Shown one piece after another: positions 6,824-13,955 of a stretch of DNA of 15,199 nt (within the stretch, counting starts at the first letter, position 1; every line of letters begins with the position of its first letter). The position numbers and the translations under genes are program-made. Origin of the DNA: CAZYWA01 sp964650975 [NCBI: uncultured bacterium] (GTDB taxonomy: Bacteria; JADJOY01); NCBI GenBank assembly GCA_964650975.1, contig CAZYWA010000156.1, positions 1-15,199 on the forward strand, in the 5' to 3' direction. Under the pieces are notes generated by a model, which worked only from the letters and a program-made list of their open reading frames with translations, was not told where the DNA came from and made no database searches.

Positions 6824-7868
6824 TCTCGACGATCGCGAGCGTGCGAGCCTGCGCCAGGCGCGGATCGCGGGTCGCGTGGCGCTGGTGGTGATGGTGTGCG
6901 CGGTGGCGACGTTCGCCTATCTCGAGAGCGGCGCGCGATCCTCGGGCACCGAGACCACGGCCTCGCCGGCCGAGAGCGTTTCCCCGCCGGCGAGTGCGGT
7001 GCCGCAGGCCGCGACGGAGCCCTCGCCCGCCGCCGGCCAAACGATCGCCGCTCTTCCGGCGCCACCCCCCAGCGTCGAGCGCGCGGAGCCCGCGGAGCGG
7101 GCCGCGCCATCGCGCGCCACGGCGCCACCGACCGAGGCTGCCGCCACTCCGCCCGTGGACGCGCCGCCTGGCATGGTCCTGGTCCCTGCCGGAGAGTTCA
7201 TGATGGGACACGCCGAGGCGGGGACCGACGAGCGCCCGCCGCACCCCGTCTACCTGTCGGCGTTCTGGATCGACAAGACCGAGGTGACCGTCGCGGATTA
7301 CTTGCACTGCGTAGCGCACGGGCCGTGCCGCCGGCCGCTATCCAACTGCTCGTGGGCCGGAGCCGAGAATGGCGACGATCCCATCTCCTGCGTCGACTGG
7401 AGCGAGGCGCACTCGTATTGCCGCTGGTCGGGGAAGCGCCTGCCGACCGAGGCCGAGTGGGAGAAGGCCGCGCGCGGCACCGACCAGCGCGACTACCCAT
7501 GGGGCAACAAGCCGCCCACCTGCAAGCTCGCCGCGTTTCACGATCAGGGCGACGATCCGTCCGCGCCGAAAGGCTGCGGGCGCAACAAGACCTGGCCCGT
7601 GGGGTCGTTCCCGGAGGGTGCCTCTCCTTACGGCGCGCTCGACATGGCCGGAAACGCCTGGGAGTGGGTGTCGGATTGGTACTCCCCTGATTCCTACGCG
7701 CGCAGCCGCGAGCAAGATCCCAAAGGGCCCGAATGGGGCGACATGCACGTGCGGCGCGGCGGCTCGTGGAAGAGCCAGCCGCAGTTCCTGAACTCGGCGG
7801 TGCGCGGCCGGATGGATCCGGCCGAGTGGAACGACATGGTCGGATTCCGCTGCGCCAAGGGCGAATGA
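6798..7868 (+). CDS. Membrane-anchored SUMF1/FGE-fold protein lacking the catalytic cysteines
   Basis: The 356-residue protein uses a GTG start at 6798 with GAGG 6 bases upstream, inside the end of the preceding gene. A single hydrophobic segment at about residues 24-42 is followed by a Pro/Ala/Ser-rich low-complexity linker (about 46-123), then a complete formylglycine-generating-enzyme-like domain (125-354). Its signatures are PPGMVLVPAGEFMMG, FWIDKTEVTV, CVDWSEAHSYCRW, GKRLPTEAEWEKAARG, YPWGN, GALDMAGNAWEWVSDWY, RRGGSW and a final GFRC. True sulfatase-activating enzymes carry two copper-binding cysteines a few residues after RGGSW; here that stretch is KSQPQFLNSAVRGRM with none. This is therefore more likely a non-sulfatase member of the superfamily, a group that includes oxygenases and binding proteins. 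Several Cys elsewhere (171, 177, 184, 198, 208, 242, 260) could form disulfides if the domain is periplasmic, as the anchor suggests. No sulfatase gene is nearby. Confidence 0.88.
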   Translation: MDTKPSPADLDDRERASLRQARIAGRVALVVMVCAVATFAYLESGARSSGTETTASPAESVSPPASAVPQAATEPSPAAGQTIAALPAPPPSVERAEPAERAAPSRATAPPTEAAATPPVDAPPGMVLVPAGEFMMGHAEAGTDERPPHPVYLSAFWIDKTEVTVADYLHCVAHGPCRRPLSNCSWAGAENGDDPISCVDWSEAHSYCRWSGKRLPTEAEWEKAARGTDQRDYPWGNKPPTCKLAAFHDQGDDPSAPKGCGRNKTWPVGSFPEGASPYGALDMAGNAWEWVSDWYSPDSYARSREQDPKGPEWGDMHVRRGGSWKSQPQFLNSAVRGRMDPAEWNDMVGFRCAKGE

Positions 7869-7889
7869 GCGGCGCGCGGCGCCTCCCCT

Positions 7890-7895
7890 TATACT
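7890..7895 (+). promoter_or_regulatory. Candidate -10 box for the phenylalanine/tyrosine catabolic cluster
   Basis: TATACT matches the -10 consensus at five of six positions in an otherwise GC-rich 68-base gap. It lies 41 bases before the ATG at 7937, implying a leader of about 35 bases. No good -35 box is visible, so an activator-dependent promoter is possible. No operator palindrome is evident. Confidence 0.35.
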
Positions 7896-7936
7896 GAATC
7901 GAGACGTAGAGCTCGCTCGACCCCGCGTCTTCTCGC

Positions 7937-10813
7937 ATGGGTGGCACACGCGATCGCATTCCCGCGCACCTGCGCCGCTTCGTCGCGGTCCACGATTACC
8001 GGGGCTACGACGAGCTGGATCAATCGGTCTGGCGCTTCATCCTGAGTCAGGTTCGGCAGGCGCTGCGCGACGCCGCGCATCCGGCGTACGCCGCGGGCCT
8101 CGTCCAGACCGGCATCACTCTCGAGCGCATTCCGCGCATCGAGGAGATCGACGCGCGTCTCTCGGAGTTCGGCTGGGGCGCGGTGTGCGTGGACGGTTTC
8201 ATCACGCCGCGCGCCTTCCAGGAATTCCAGGCCAATCGCATCCTGCCGATCGCCGGCGAGATCCGCAGCCACGAGCACCTCGCCTACACGCCGGCGCCCG
8301 ACATCGTCCACGAGGCGGCCGGCCACGCGCCGATCGTGCCCGACCCGGCCTATCGCGAGTACCTGCAGCGGATCGGCGAGGTCGGCGCGCGCGCCTTCAC
8401 GCTGCCCTCCGATCTGCGCCTCTACGACGCGATTCATCTGCTCTCCCTGGTGAAGGAGGATCCCAGCGCGACCGCGCAAGAGCTGGCGCGCGCCGAGCGG
8501 CAGTTCGAGGAAGCACGCGCTGCCGCGCGCAAGGTGAGCGAGGCCGCGCTCGTCGCGCGGCTCCACTGGTGGACCGTCGAGTACGGTCTCGTTGGCACCG
8601 TCGACGATTACCGGATCTACGGCGCGGGGCTCTTGTCGTCACTGGGCGAGAGCGAGTCGTGCCGCTCATCCGAGGTGCGGAAGCTCGAGCTCGACGCAAG
8701 CTGCATCGACGTCGGCTACGACATCACGCGGCAGCAGCCGCAGCTCTTCGTCACCGAGTCCTTCGAGCGCCTGGGCGAAGTCCTCGAGCGAGTGGCGTCG
8801 CGGCTCGCGCAGCGAAGTGGCGGAGGCGCGGCGCTCGACGCGGCGCTCGCGAGCCGCGAGGTCGCCACCGTGGAGCTCGACTCGGGAATCGCGGTCACGG
8901 GCGTGGTCGAGCGCGTGCGCGGCGACCTCGACGAGCCCGCGTGGATCGAGCTCGACGGCCCCGCGTCTCTGGCGCTGCGCGGCGCGCATCTCGACGGCCA
9001 CGGGCCGCGCGCTCACCGGCGTGGGCTGGCGTTCCCGATCGGTGTGCTCGAGGACGGCACGTCGCTGGCGCATCTCGACGCCGGCCAGCTCGCCGCGCGA
9101 CGGCATCCGCGCTCGCGGCGCGACGAGATCGAGCTCCGGTTTCGTTCCGGAGTGCGGGTCCGGGGGCGTCTCGTCGACGTGGTGCGCGGTGAAGCGGGCA
9201 AGTCGCTCGCGATCACGCTGCTGGGAGGCAGCGCCCGCCGCGGCGGCGTGTCGTTGCCGGTGCCGCGAGGGAAACCGTGGACCATTCCGCTCGGCGAGCG
9301 CGTGACCGCGGCTTTCGCGGGACCCGCCGATCCCGCGTTCTGGCCCGCCACGCAATTCCCGTCGCGCCGGGTCCCCGCGCGGCGCCTCCGTCCGGCGGCG
9401 CAGCGGCGCTTGCTCGCGCTGCACCGCGAGGCCGCGGCGCTCGCGGCCGACGCGGATCGCGAGGGTGCGCTGCCCGGCTTCGCGCGGGTCGCGAAGGCGC
9501 TCGAGGGATCCTTCGCCGACGAATGGTTGCTGCGATGGAATCTGCTCGGCTGGGTGCGCGAGGCGGGACCCCCCGGTGCACAGCTCGCTGCCGATCTCGC
9601 TCGCGAGCTCCAGGCGATCGACGAGCACGGCGTGGGCGCCGCGGCCGAGCGTCCACCGATCCGGCGTGCGCTGGGCACGATCGAGAACGCGCCGGAGCCG
9701 GCGCCGAGCGTCGCCGCGTCACGCAAGCTCGAGCTGGTGTCGAGCGCCGGCGTCCGCGGGCCGCGGCCGGGCGCCATCCCGAACCCGATGGGGACCGATG
9801 GCTTCGAGTTCATCGAGTACGCGACCACCGATCCGCCCGGCCTCGACCGGCTGTTCCGTTCGATGGGCATGGCGGCGGTCGCGCGCCATCGCTCGAAGGA
9901 CGTCACTCTCTATCGACAGGGCGACGTGCACTTCATCCTCGACGCCGAGCCGTCGAGCTTCGCGCAGGCGTTCGCGCAGGTGCACGGACCGTCGATCTGC
10001 GCGATCGCGTTTCGCGTCAAGGACGCGCGCGCCGCGTTCGAGCGCGCGGTGGCGCTGGGTGCCACGCCGGTGCGCGGGCGGGTGGGGCCGATGGAGCTCA
10101 ATCTGCCGGCGATTCGTGGCATCGGCGGCAGTCTCATCTACCTGATCGACCGCTACGGCGATCGCACCATCTACGACGTCGACTTCGTGCAAACCGGCGA
10201 CGCGCCTCCAGCGGAGGTGGGCCTCACCTCGGTCGACCATCTGACCCACAACGTGCACAAGGGCCGCATGAACAAGTGGGCCGAGTTCTACGAGCGGCTC
10301 TTCGGCTTCCGCGAGATTCGGTACTTCGACATCCGCGGCCAGCAAACCGGTCTCTTGAGCCGCGCTCTGGTGAGCCCTTGCGGCAAGATCCGAATCCCCA
10401 TCAACGAGCCCACCGAGCGCGGCTCCCAAATCCAGGAATATCTCGCGGCGTACCACGGCGAGGGCATCCAGCACGTGGCGCTCGCGACCGGCGACATCTT
10501 CGCCACCGTCGAGGCGATGCGCGCTCGCGGTCTCAAGTTCCTCGCGACGCCCGGCACCTATTTCGATGCCATCGACCAGCGCCTGCCCGGTCACGGGCTC
10601 GACGTCGAGGAGCTGCGGCGTCTCGCGATCCTCGTGGACGGCACGACCTCGGGCGCCAAGCGGCTCCTGCTGCAGATCTTCACCGAGACCGTGATCGGTC
10701 CGATCTTCTTCGAGATCATCGAGCGGCGCGGCGACGACGGATTCGGCGAGGGGAATTTCCGGGCGTTGTTCGAGGCGATGGAACGGGATCAGATCCAGAG
10801 GGGCGTGCTGTAG
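7937..10813 (+). CDS. Fused aromatic amino acid hydroxylase and 4-hydroxyphenylpyruvate dioxygenase
   Basis: One uninterrupted 958-residue frame carries two non-haem iron enzymes. Residues 1-285 form the catalytic part of a pterin-dependent aromatic amino acid hydroxylase (phenylalanine to tyrosine), with PDIVHEAAGHAP giving iron ligands His125 and His130 and WTVEYGLVG giving Glu215. Residues about 290-480 look like a beta-rich extra domain and 485-565 like a helical one, as in the long-form hydroxylases I recall from Bacteroidetes. After a Pro/Ala-rich linker (about 566-617), residues 618-958 are a full-length 4-hydroxyphenylpyruvate dioxygenase making homogentisate: GFEFIEYATT opens the first VOC module, VDHLTHNV supplies His768, GIQHVAL His846 and FFEIIERRGDDGFGEGNF Glu926. 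The ATG at 7937 is the only start after an in-frame TAG at 7907, although no clear Shine-Dalgarno precedes it. The fused steps are not consecutive, since tyrosine must be transaminated in between, and no aminotransferase or pterin-recycling gene is seen. Homogentisate dioxygenase is the next gene. Confidence 0.93.
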   Translation: MGGTRDRIPAHLRRFVAVHDYRGYDELDQSVWRFILSQVRQALRDAAHPAYAAGLVQTGITLERIPRIEEIDARLSEFGWGAVCVDGFITPRAFQEFQANRILPIAGEIRSHEHLAYTPAPDIVHEAAGHAPIVPDPAYREYLQRIGEVGARAFTLPSDLRLYDAIHLLSLVKEDPSATAQELARAERQFEEARAAARKVSEAALVARLHWWTVEYGLVGTVDDYRIYGAGLLSSLGESESCRSSEVRKLELDASCIDVGYDITRQQPQLFVTESFERLGEVLERVASRLAQRSGGGAALDAALASREVATVELDSGIAVTGVVERVRGDLDEPAWIELDGPASLALRGAHLDGHGPRAHRRGLAFPIGVLEDGTSLAHLDAGQLAARRHPRSRRDEIELRFRSGVRVRGRLVDVVRGEAGKSLAITLLGGSARRGGVSLPVPRGKPWTIPLGERVTAAFAGPADPAFWPATQFPSRRVPARRLRPAAQRRLLALHREAAALAADADREGALPGFARVAKALEGSFADEWLLRWNLLGWVREAGPPGAQLAADLARELQAIDEHGVGAAAERPPIRRALGTIENAPEPAPSVAASRKLELVSSAGVRGPRPGAIPNPMGTDGFEFIEYATTDPPGLDRLFRSMGMAAVARHRSKDVTLYRQGDVHFILDAEPSSFAQAFAQVHGPSICAIAFRVKDARAAFERAVALGATPVRGRVGPMELNLPAIRGIGGSLIYLIDRYGDRTIYDVDFVQTGDAPPAEVGLTSVDHLTHNVHKGRMNKWAEFYERLFGFREIRYFDIRGQQTGLLSRALVSPCGKIRIPINEPTERGSQIQEYLAAYHGEGIQHVALATGDIFATVEAMRARGLKFLATPGTYFDAIDQRLPGHGLDVEELRRLAILVDGTTSGAKRLLLQIFTETVIGPIFFEIIERRGDDGFGEGNFRALFEAMERDQIQRGVL

Positions 10814-10843
10814 TGCCTCTTGGGCCACCACGGATGTTTTCAC

Positions 10844-10942
10844 GGGGGGCTGTTCCAGCCCCCCGCCCCGCAAAAAGCGCGGTCTTTGCGGGGCCCCACC
10901 CCCGAGCCGGCTCGCGTGGCTCGCCGGCTCGCCTTCGGCGAG
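10844..10942 (+). repeat. Cluster of four consecutive hairpins between the fusion gene and hmgA
   Basis: Four perfect stems follow one another within 99 bases. They are GGGGGGCT/AGCCCCCC (10844-10864, loop GTTCC), CCCCGCAAA/TTTGCGGGG (10866-10893), GAGCCGGC/GCCGGCTC (10904-10930) and CTCGCC/GGCGAG (10928-10942, loop TTC, sharing three bases with the third). GGCTCGC occurs three times at 10909, 10918 and 10926. The stems lie 31 bases after the stop at 10813 and 38 bases before the next ATG. None has a T-run, so a standard intrinsic terminator is unlikely. Possible roles are mRNA end protection, attenuation between operon parts, or a second dispersed repeat family. It shares no sequence with the other repeat copies in the window. 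There is no coding signal in 10814-10979. Confidence 0.7.
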
Positions 10943-10979
10943 CGTGCCAATCGCTACAGAGTCCGGTGTGGGTCATCGC

Positions 10980-12116
10980 ATGAAGACTGGCTTTCCGCTG
11001 CCGCGCGTCGAAGGGGTCGCGTCGCGGCAGGCGCATGCGGATCTGCCCGCCGGCAGCTTCGAGCGGGAGCTGGGGCGCGACGGGTTCTACGGCGCCGCGA
11101 CGCACATGATCCATGCGCACCCGCCGACCGGCTGGGTGAGCTGGGAAGGGCCGCTCAAGCCGCGTGCGTTCGACCTCGCGGGTCTGGGTCGGCCCGCTCG
11201 CTCGCCGTGGGATGCGCCAGAGCTGCTCGCCAATGCGGCGCTGCGCATGCGCTGGTGGGCCACCGACGGCGCCATGGAGACGCTGGTCAGGAACGCCGAC
11301 GGCGACGAGCTGTTGTTCGTGCACGAAGGCTCGGCCGAGCTCTTCTGCGACTACGGCCATCTCACGCTTCGCGACGGGGACTATCTGATCCTGCCGCGCG
11401 GCACGCTGTGGCGGATCGAGCCGGCGGGTGCGGCGCGCATCCTGCTGGTCGAGGCCACCGGCGATGCCTACGCGTTGCCCGAGCGCGGGCTCGTCGGTCA
11501 GCACGCGATCTTCGATCCAGGTGTCCTCGACGTGCCGTCGATCGACGACGCGTTTCGCGCCCAGCAAGGCGAGCGCGAGTGGCGCGTCGCGATCAAGCGG
11601 CGTGGCGCGCTCAGCACGGTCACGTTTCCGTTCAACCCGCTCGACGCCGTCGGCTGGCACGGAAACCACGCCCCGGTGCGCCTCAACTGGCGCGACATCC
11701 GCCCGGTGGTGAGCGCACGCGTGCATCTGCCGCCGTCGGCGCATACCACCTTCGTCACCAACCGGTTCGTGGTCTGCACCTTCGCGCCGCGCCCCATCGA
11801 GTCCGATCCGGGCGCGCTCAAGGTGCCGTTCTTCCACAACAACGACGACTACGACGAGGTGATCTTCTACCACCGCGGAAACTTCGTCAGCCGCGATCAC
11901 ATCCATCCGGGGATGGTGACCTTCCATCCCGCCGGCTTCACCCACGGACCGCATCCGTCGGCCTTTGCCGCGGGCGCGCGCGCCGCACGCACCGAAACCG
12001 ACGAGGTGGCGGTGATGATCGACGCCCGCGACGCCCTCGACGTCGCGAGCTTGCCCGAAGGCGTCGAGTGGCCCGGCTACGTCGACTCGTGGAAGACGGC
12101 ACCGGGCGCGCGATGA
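10980..12116 (+). CDS. hmgA: Homogentisate 1,2-dioxygenase
   Basis: The enzyme opens the ring of homogentisate, the product of the upstream dioxygenase domain, to maleylacetoacetate using Fe(II). The 378-residue protein is a double cupin and shorter than the roughly 430-445-residue enzymes of Pseudomonas or human, as in a shorter bacterial subgroup. The N-terminal cupin contains DELLFVHEGSAELFCDYGHL and DYLILPRGTLWRIE (about 108-148). The C-terminal cupin has FHNNDDYDEVIFYHRG, giving His286 and Glu293, and HPAGFTHGPHP, giving His316 and His322 with the same six-residue spacing as the human His365/His371 pair. FNPLDAVGWHG (218-228) is also typical. The ATG at 10980 is preferred over a GTG at 10944 because the upstream residues are not protein-like, although no strong ribosome-binding site is seen. 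It lies in the pathway cluster, separated from its neighbours by structured gaps of 166 and 133 bases, which may allow differential expression. Confidence 0.92.
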   Translation: MKTGFPLPRVEGVASRQAHADLPAGSFERELGRDGFYGAATHMIHAHPPTGWVSWEGPLKPRAFDLAGLGRPARSPWDAPELLANAALRMRWWATDGAMETLVRNADGDELLFVHEGSAELFCDYGHLTLRDGDYLILPRGTLWRIEPAGAARILLVEATGDAYALPERGLVGQHAIFDPGVLDVPSIDDAFRAQQGEREWRVAIKRRGALSTVTFPFNPLDAVGWHGNHAPVRLNWRDIRPVVSARVHLPPSAHTTFVTNRFVVCTFAPRPIESDPGALKVPFFHNNDDYDEVIFYHRGNFVSRDHIHPGMVTFHPAGFTHGPHPSAFAAGARAARTETDEVAVMIDARDALDVASLPEGVEWPGYVDSWKTAPGAR

Positions 12117-12155
12117 TTCGTCGCGGCGCCGGAGCTCGGTGCGGTGCGAGCGCTG

Positions 12156-12234
12156 CGGACGCGAAGGATCGCATCCCTCCGGCCGCTCGCGTCGATCCGC
12201 GCGCGTTCCGGAGGGCTGCGGTCCCTCGCAGCCG
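12156..12234 (+). repeat. Dispersed hairpin repeat, copy 2 (two inverted REP-like units)
   Basis: The left unit (12156-12180) is in minus orientation, with arms GGACGCG and CGCATCC around AAGGAT. It has one C-A mismatch and two loop changes, the most degenerate unit of the seven in the window. The right unit (12210-12234) is perfect: GGAG foot, GGCTGCG, loop GTCCCT, CGCAGCC. The spacer is 29 bases and the feet face inward. It occupies most of the 133-base gap between hmgA and the fumarylacetoacetate hydrolase gene, so it would be part of the cluster's mRNA if that is polycistronic. Confidence 0.85.
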
Positions 12235-12249
12235 CGGCGATCGGTCGCG

Positions 12250-13236
12250 ATGAAGCTCGCCACCCTCGCCGACGGCGGCCGCGACGGGACGCTGGTGGTG
12301 GTGTCGCGCGATCTCACTCTCGCCGCGGCGCCGCTCGAGGTCTCGCCCACGTTGCAGCACGCCCTCGACGACTGGGACGCGATCGCGCCGGTCCTCGAGC
12401 GGATCGCGGAGAAGCTCGACGCCGGCCACGCTCGGGACGCGTTTCACCTCGACCCGCGCTTGCTCGCGGCACCGCTGCCGCGCGCTTACCAGTGGGCCGA
12501 CGCGAGTGCCTTCCTCCACCACGTCGAGCTGGTGCGGAAAGCGCGCGGTGCCGAGCTGCCGCCGGAGCTGCGCACCGATCCGCTGCTCTATCAGGGTGGC
12601 TCCGACGCGATGCTCGGTCCGCGCGCGCCCATCGAGGTCGCCGATCTCGAGTGGGGCCCTGACTTCGAAGCGGAGGTGGCGGTGATCACCGGCGACGTGC
12701 CGATGGGCGCCTCGCCGGACCAAGCCGGTTCGTGCATCCGCCTGCTGGCGCTGGTCAACGACGTGTCGCTCCGGAACCTGATTCCGCGCGAGCTGGCCAA
12801 GGGCTTTGGTTTCTTCCAGAGCAAGCCGTCGAGCGCCTTTTCGCCGGTGGCGGTGACGCCCGACGAGCTCGGCTCCGCCTGGGACGGGCGGCGCGTTCAC
12901 TTGCCGCTGATCACGCACCTGAACGGCACGCTCTTCGGCAACCCCGACGCCGGCGCGGAGATGACCTTCGACTTTCCGACGCTGATCGCGCACGCCGCGC
13001 GCACCCGGCGGCTGGGCGCCGGCACGATCCTGGGATCGGGGACGGTCTCGAGCCGCGACCGGAGCCGCGGCTCGAGCTGCATTGCCGAGCGCCGCGTGCT
13101 CGAGACCCTCGACGGCGGCGGCGCTGCGACGCCGTTCCTGCGCTACGGTGACGTGGTGCGGATCGAGATGCTGAGCGCCGACGGCCGCTCGATCTTCGGC
13201 GCCATCGAGCAGACCGTCGTGCGGCCGGATTCCTGA
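12250..13236 (+). CDS. fahA: Fumarylacetoacetate hydrolase family protein, likely fumarylacetoacetase
   Basis: The last enzyme of the homogentisate route splits fumarylacetoacetate into fumarate and acetoacetate in the cytoplasm. The 328-residue protein has an N-terminal domain of about 80 residues and then the catalytic fold. Visible key positions are Asp84 and His90/His91 in WADASAFLHHVELVRKA, Glu140 and Glu142 in DFEAEVAVITG, Asp171 in VNDVSLRN and Lys191 in FQSKPSSAFSPV. These correspond to the mammalian metal ligands (Asp126, Glu199, Glu201, Asp233) and the catalytic His and Lys. The fold ends with GAGTILGSGTVSS and YGDVVRIEM. Length fits the bacterial 320-335-residue group and not the 420-residue eukaryotic enzyme. 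The ATG at 12250 has no clear Shine-Dalgarno and follows repeat copy 2 closely. The isomerase gene follows after 20 bases, and the two are almost certainly co-transcribed. Alone, a broader beta-diketone hydrolase could be considered; the neighbours make the specific call likely. Confidence 0.9.
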   Translation: MKLATLADGGRDGTLVVVSRDLTLAAAPLEVSPTLQHALDDWDAIAPVLERIAEKLDAGHARDAFHLDPRLLAAPLPRAYQWADASAFLHHVELVRKARGAELPPELRTDPLLYQGGSDAMLGPRAPIEVADLEWGPDFEAEVAVITGDVPMGASPDQAGSCIRLLALVNDVSLRNLIPRELAKGFGFFQSKPSSAFSPVAVTPDELGSAWDGRRVHLPLITHLNGTLFGNPDAGAEMTFDFPTLIAHAARTRRLGAGTILGSGTVSSRDRSRGSSCIAERRVLETLDGGGAATPFLRYGDVVRIEMLSADGRSIFGAIEQTVVRPDS

Positions 13237-13256
13237 ACATCGGGAGAGATCGCCTC

Positions 13257-13904
13257 ATGAAGCTCTACGGCTACTGGCGCTCGTCCGCCGCCTATCGCGT
13301 GCGCATCGCGCTTCATCACAAGGGCATCGCGTTCGAGACGGTTCCCGTGAATCTCGCGAAGGGCGAGCAGAAGGGCGCCTCGTACCGGGACGTGAACCCG
13401 CAGGCGTTGATTCCCACGCTGGTCGACGGCGATCGCGTGCTTCACCAGTCGCTGGCGATTCTCGAGTACCTCGAGGAAACGCATCCGAGCCCCGCGCTCT
13501 TGCCCAAGGGGCCGGGCGAGCGCGCCCGGGTTCGCGCGCGCGCCGATCTGGTGGCGTGCGACATCCATCCGCTGCAGAACACCCGGGTGCTCGCGTATCT
13601 GGGCGAGGTGCTCGGCGCCAGCGACGAGCAGAAGTCGGCCTGGTTCGCTCGCTGGATCGGCGACGGTCTTGCCGCGTTCGAGAAGCTGGTCGCCGCGCAT
13701 CCCGAGACCGGCCGCTTCTCTCACGGCGACTCGCTCACGCTGGCCGACGTGCTGCTGGTCCCGCAGCTGGGAAACGCCCGCCGCTGGAAGGTGCCGCTCG
13801 ACGCGATGCCCACGCTGCAACGCATCGAGGCAGCGTGCCTGGAGCTCGACTCGTTTCGCCGCGCCCACCCCAGCCAGCAGCCCGACCACGTCGAAGGCGC
13901 GTGA
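13257..13904 (+). CDS. maiA: Maleylacetoacetate isomerase (zeta-class glutathione S-transferase)
   Basis: This glutathione-dependent enzyme converts 4-maleylacetoacetate from HmgA to 4-fumarylacetoacetate for the hydrolase encoded just upstream. The 215-residue length is exactly that of the family. The N-terminal thioredoxin-like domain begins MKLYGYWRSSAAYRVRIALH, where the Ser pair (9-10) occupies the glutathione-activating position of the zeta-class SSCSWRVRIAL-type motif. The human motif Cys is Ala here, as in many bacterial members. VNPQALIPTLVDGD and QSLAILEYLEETHP complete the glutathione site, and the helical C-terminal domain includes CDIHPLQNTRVL and DSLTLADVLLVPQ. The ATG at 13257 follows a Shine-Dalgarno GGGAGAG 9 bases upstream. 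Only 20 bases separate it from the previous gene. It ends the pathway cluster, 51 bases before repeat copy 3. Confidence 0.94.
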   Translation: MKLYGYWRSSAAYRVRIALHHKGIAFETVPVNLAKGEQKGASYRDVNPQALIPTLVDGDRVLHQSLAILEYLEETHPSPALLPKGPGERARVRARADLVACDIHPLQNTRVLAYLGEVLGASDEQKSAWFARWIGDGLAAFEKLVAAHPETGRFSHGDSLTLADVLLVPQLGNARRWKVPLDAMPTLQRIEAACLELDSFRRAHPSQQPDHVEGA

Positions 13905-13955
13905 CCCGCCGATCTCGCCCGAAGCCGGTGAATCAATCCACCGTCTCGAACGATT

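Noticed and set aside
5557-7128. 523-codon minus-strand frame across the membrane protein and SUMF1-domain genes
   Set aside because: Ser/Arg/Ala-rich, spans two supported genes and has no motifs.
9788-10813. Separate 4-hydroxyphenylpyruvate dioxygenase gene starting at the internal ATG
   Set aside because: No Shine-Dalgarno lies before 9788, the hydroxylase frame runs through without a stop, and a linker-like sequence joins the two. Independent internal initiation cannot be wholly excluded.
10909-10932. Three GGCTCGC repeats as a possible CRISPR or tandem-repeat locus
   Set aside because: Units are 7 bases with spacing of 8-9 bases and are explained by overlapping hairpin arms. There are no spacers of CRISPR length.
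10944-10979. Upstream GTG start for homogentisate dioxygenase
   Set aside because: It adds 12 residues encoded next to the hairpin cluster with no family similarity, and the ATG at 10980 begins the recognisable protein.
9277-10983. 568-codon + strand frame overlapping the dioxygenase part of the fusion gene
   Set aside because: Arg-rich shadow in another frame. The fusion frame contains all iron ligands of the dioxygenase.
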